A stretch of DNA of 26,476 nt from an uncultured Lachnospiraceae bacterium (GTDB lineage Bacteria > Bacillota > Clostridia > Lachnospirales > Lachnospiraceae), in NCBI GenBank assembly GCA_900551235.1, contig URUU01000033.1, positions 1-26,476 on the forward strand. The letters are read 5' to 3'. Numbering within the stretch: the first letter of the stretch is position 1; each line of letters opens with the position of its first letter. The position numbers were made by a program, and so were the translations under genes. A model generated the notes under the pieces. The model did no database searches. It saw only the letters and a list, made by a program, of their open reading frames with translations, and was not told the origin of the DNA. Below, in pieces: positions 26,441-26,476 of the stretch.

Positions 26441-26476
26441 AGCATGTGCAAATGAACGAATTCCCCGAAGGCACGC
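26441..26476 (-). repeat. Right copy of 36-bp inverted repeat
   Basis: This is the exact reverse complement of 20-55, ending at the last base of the window. It begins 17 bases after the stop of the surface-protein gene. No separate terminator with a T-run is seen between them. Whether the match continues beyond the window (which would copy bases 1-19) cannot be seen. Confidence 0.9.

Overview
The window looks like the chromosome of a gut-type low-to-mid-GC Firmicute, most likely Lachnospiraceae. This is inferred from strong AGGAGG ribosome-binding sites, consensus sigma-A promoters, a type IV pilus system with no outer-membrane secretin, and Big_2-type surface proteins. No rRNA or other marker is present, so genus and species cannot be named.

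Layout: (1) 1-1138 holds one copy of a 36-bp inverted repeat, then a promoter with an overlapping palindromic operator and a two-gene sdpR-sdpI-type regulator/membrane unit. (2) 1178-2811 is the wreck of a two-gene AAA ATPase + HNH nuclease operon resembling Septu (PtuA/PtuB) defence. The ATPase has lost its Walker A GKT and its Walker B; the HNH gene is split over three frames. (3) A terminator at 2824-2853 and a perfect sigma-A promoter at 2862-2890 open a gene run on the + strand that reaches 22949 and encodes a complete Gram-positive type IV pilus machine. In order: a giant 3268-residue pilin-like protein with about 35 GLUG-like repeats; a GspK/PilX-like, a PilV/GspI-like and a PilW/GspJ-like minor pilin; a structured RNA leader; the major pilin; a small pilin-like membrane protein without a prepilin cleavage site; prepilin peptidase PilD; platform protein PilC; a fused PilM-PilN (GspL-like) protein; PilO; extension ATPase PilB; and retraction ATPase PilT. 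(4) 23139-26423, with its own promoter, encodes a secreted Ig-like/Shr-HID-like repeat protein without LPXTG. It is followed 17 nt later by the second copy of the 36-bp repeat in opposite orientation, so the window is bracketed by a perfect inverted repeat.

How it works together (family knowledge plus inference): PilD cleaves the five class III leader peptides. Minor pilins prime the fibre, and the giant protein probably rides at its tip as a very long adhesin. PilB and PilT drive extension and retraction through PilC and the PilMN/PilO inner complex. The presence of PilT, PilMN and PilO argues for a true type IVa pilus rather than a ComG competence pseudopilus. Hairpins between pilW and pilA, pilC and pilMN, and pilB and pilT may tune the stoichiometry of a long transcript.

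Most notable: the size and architecture of the first pilin, the competing-hairpin leader before the major pilin, the decayed defence operon, and the inverted repeats at both window ends.
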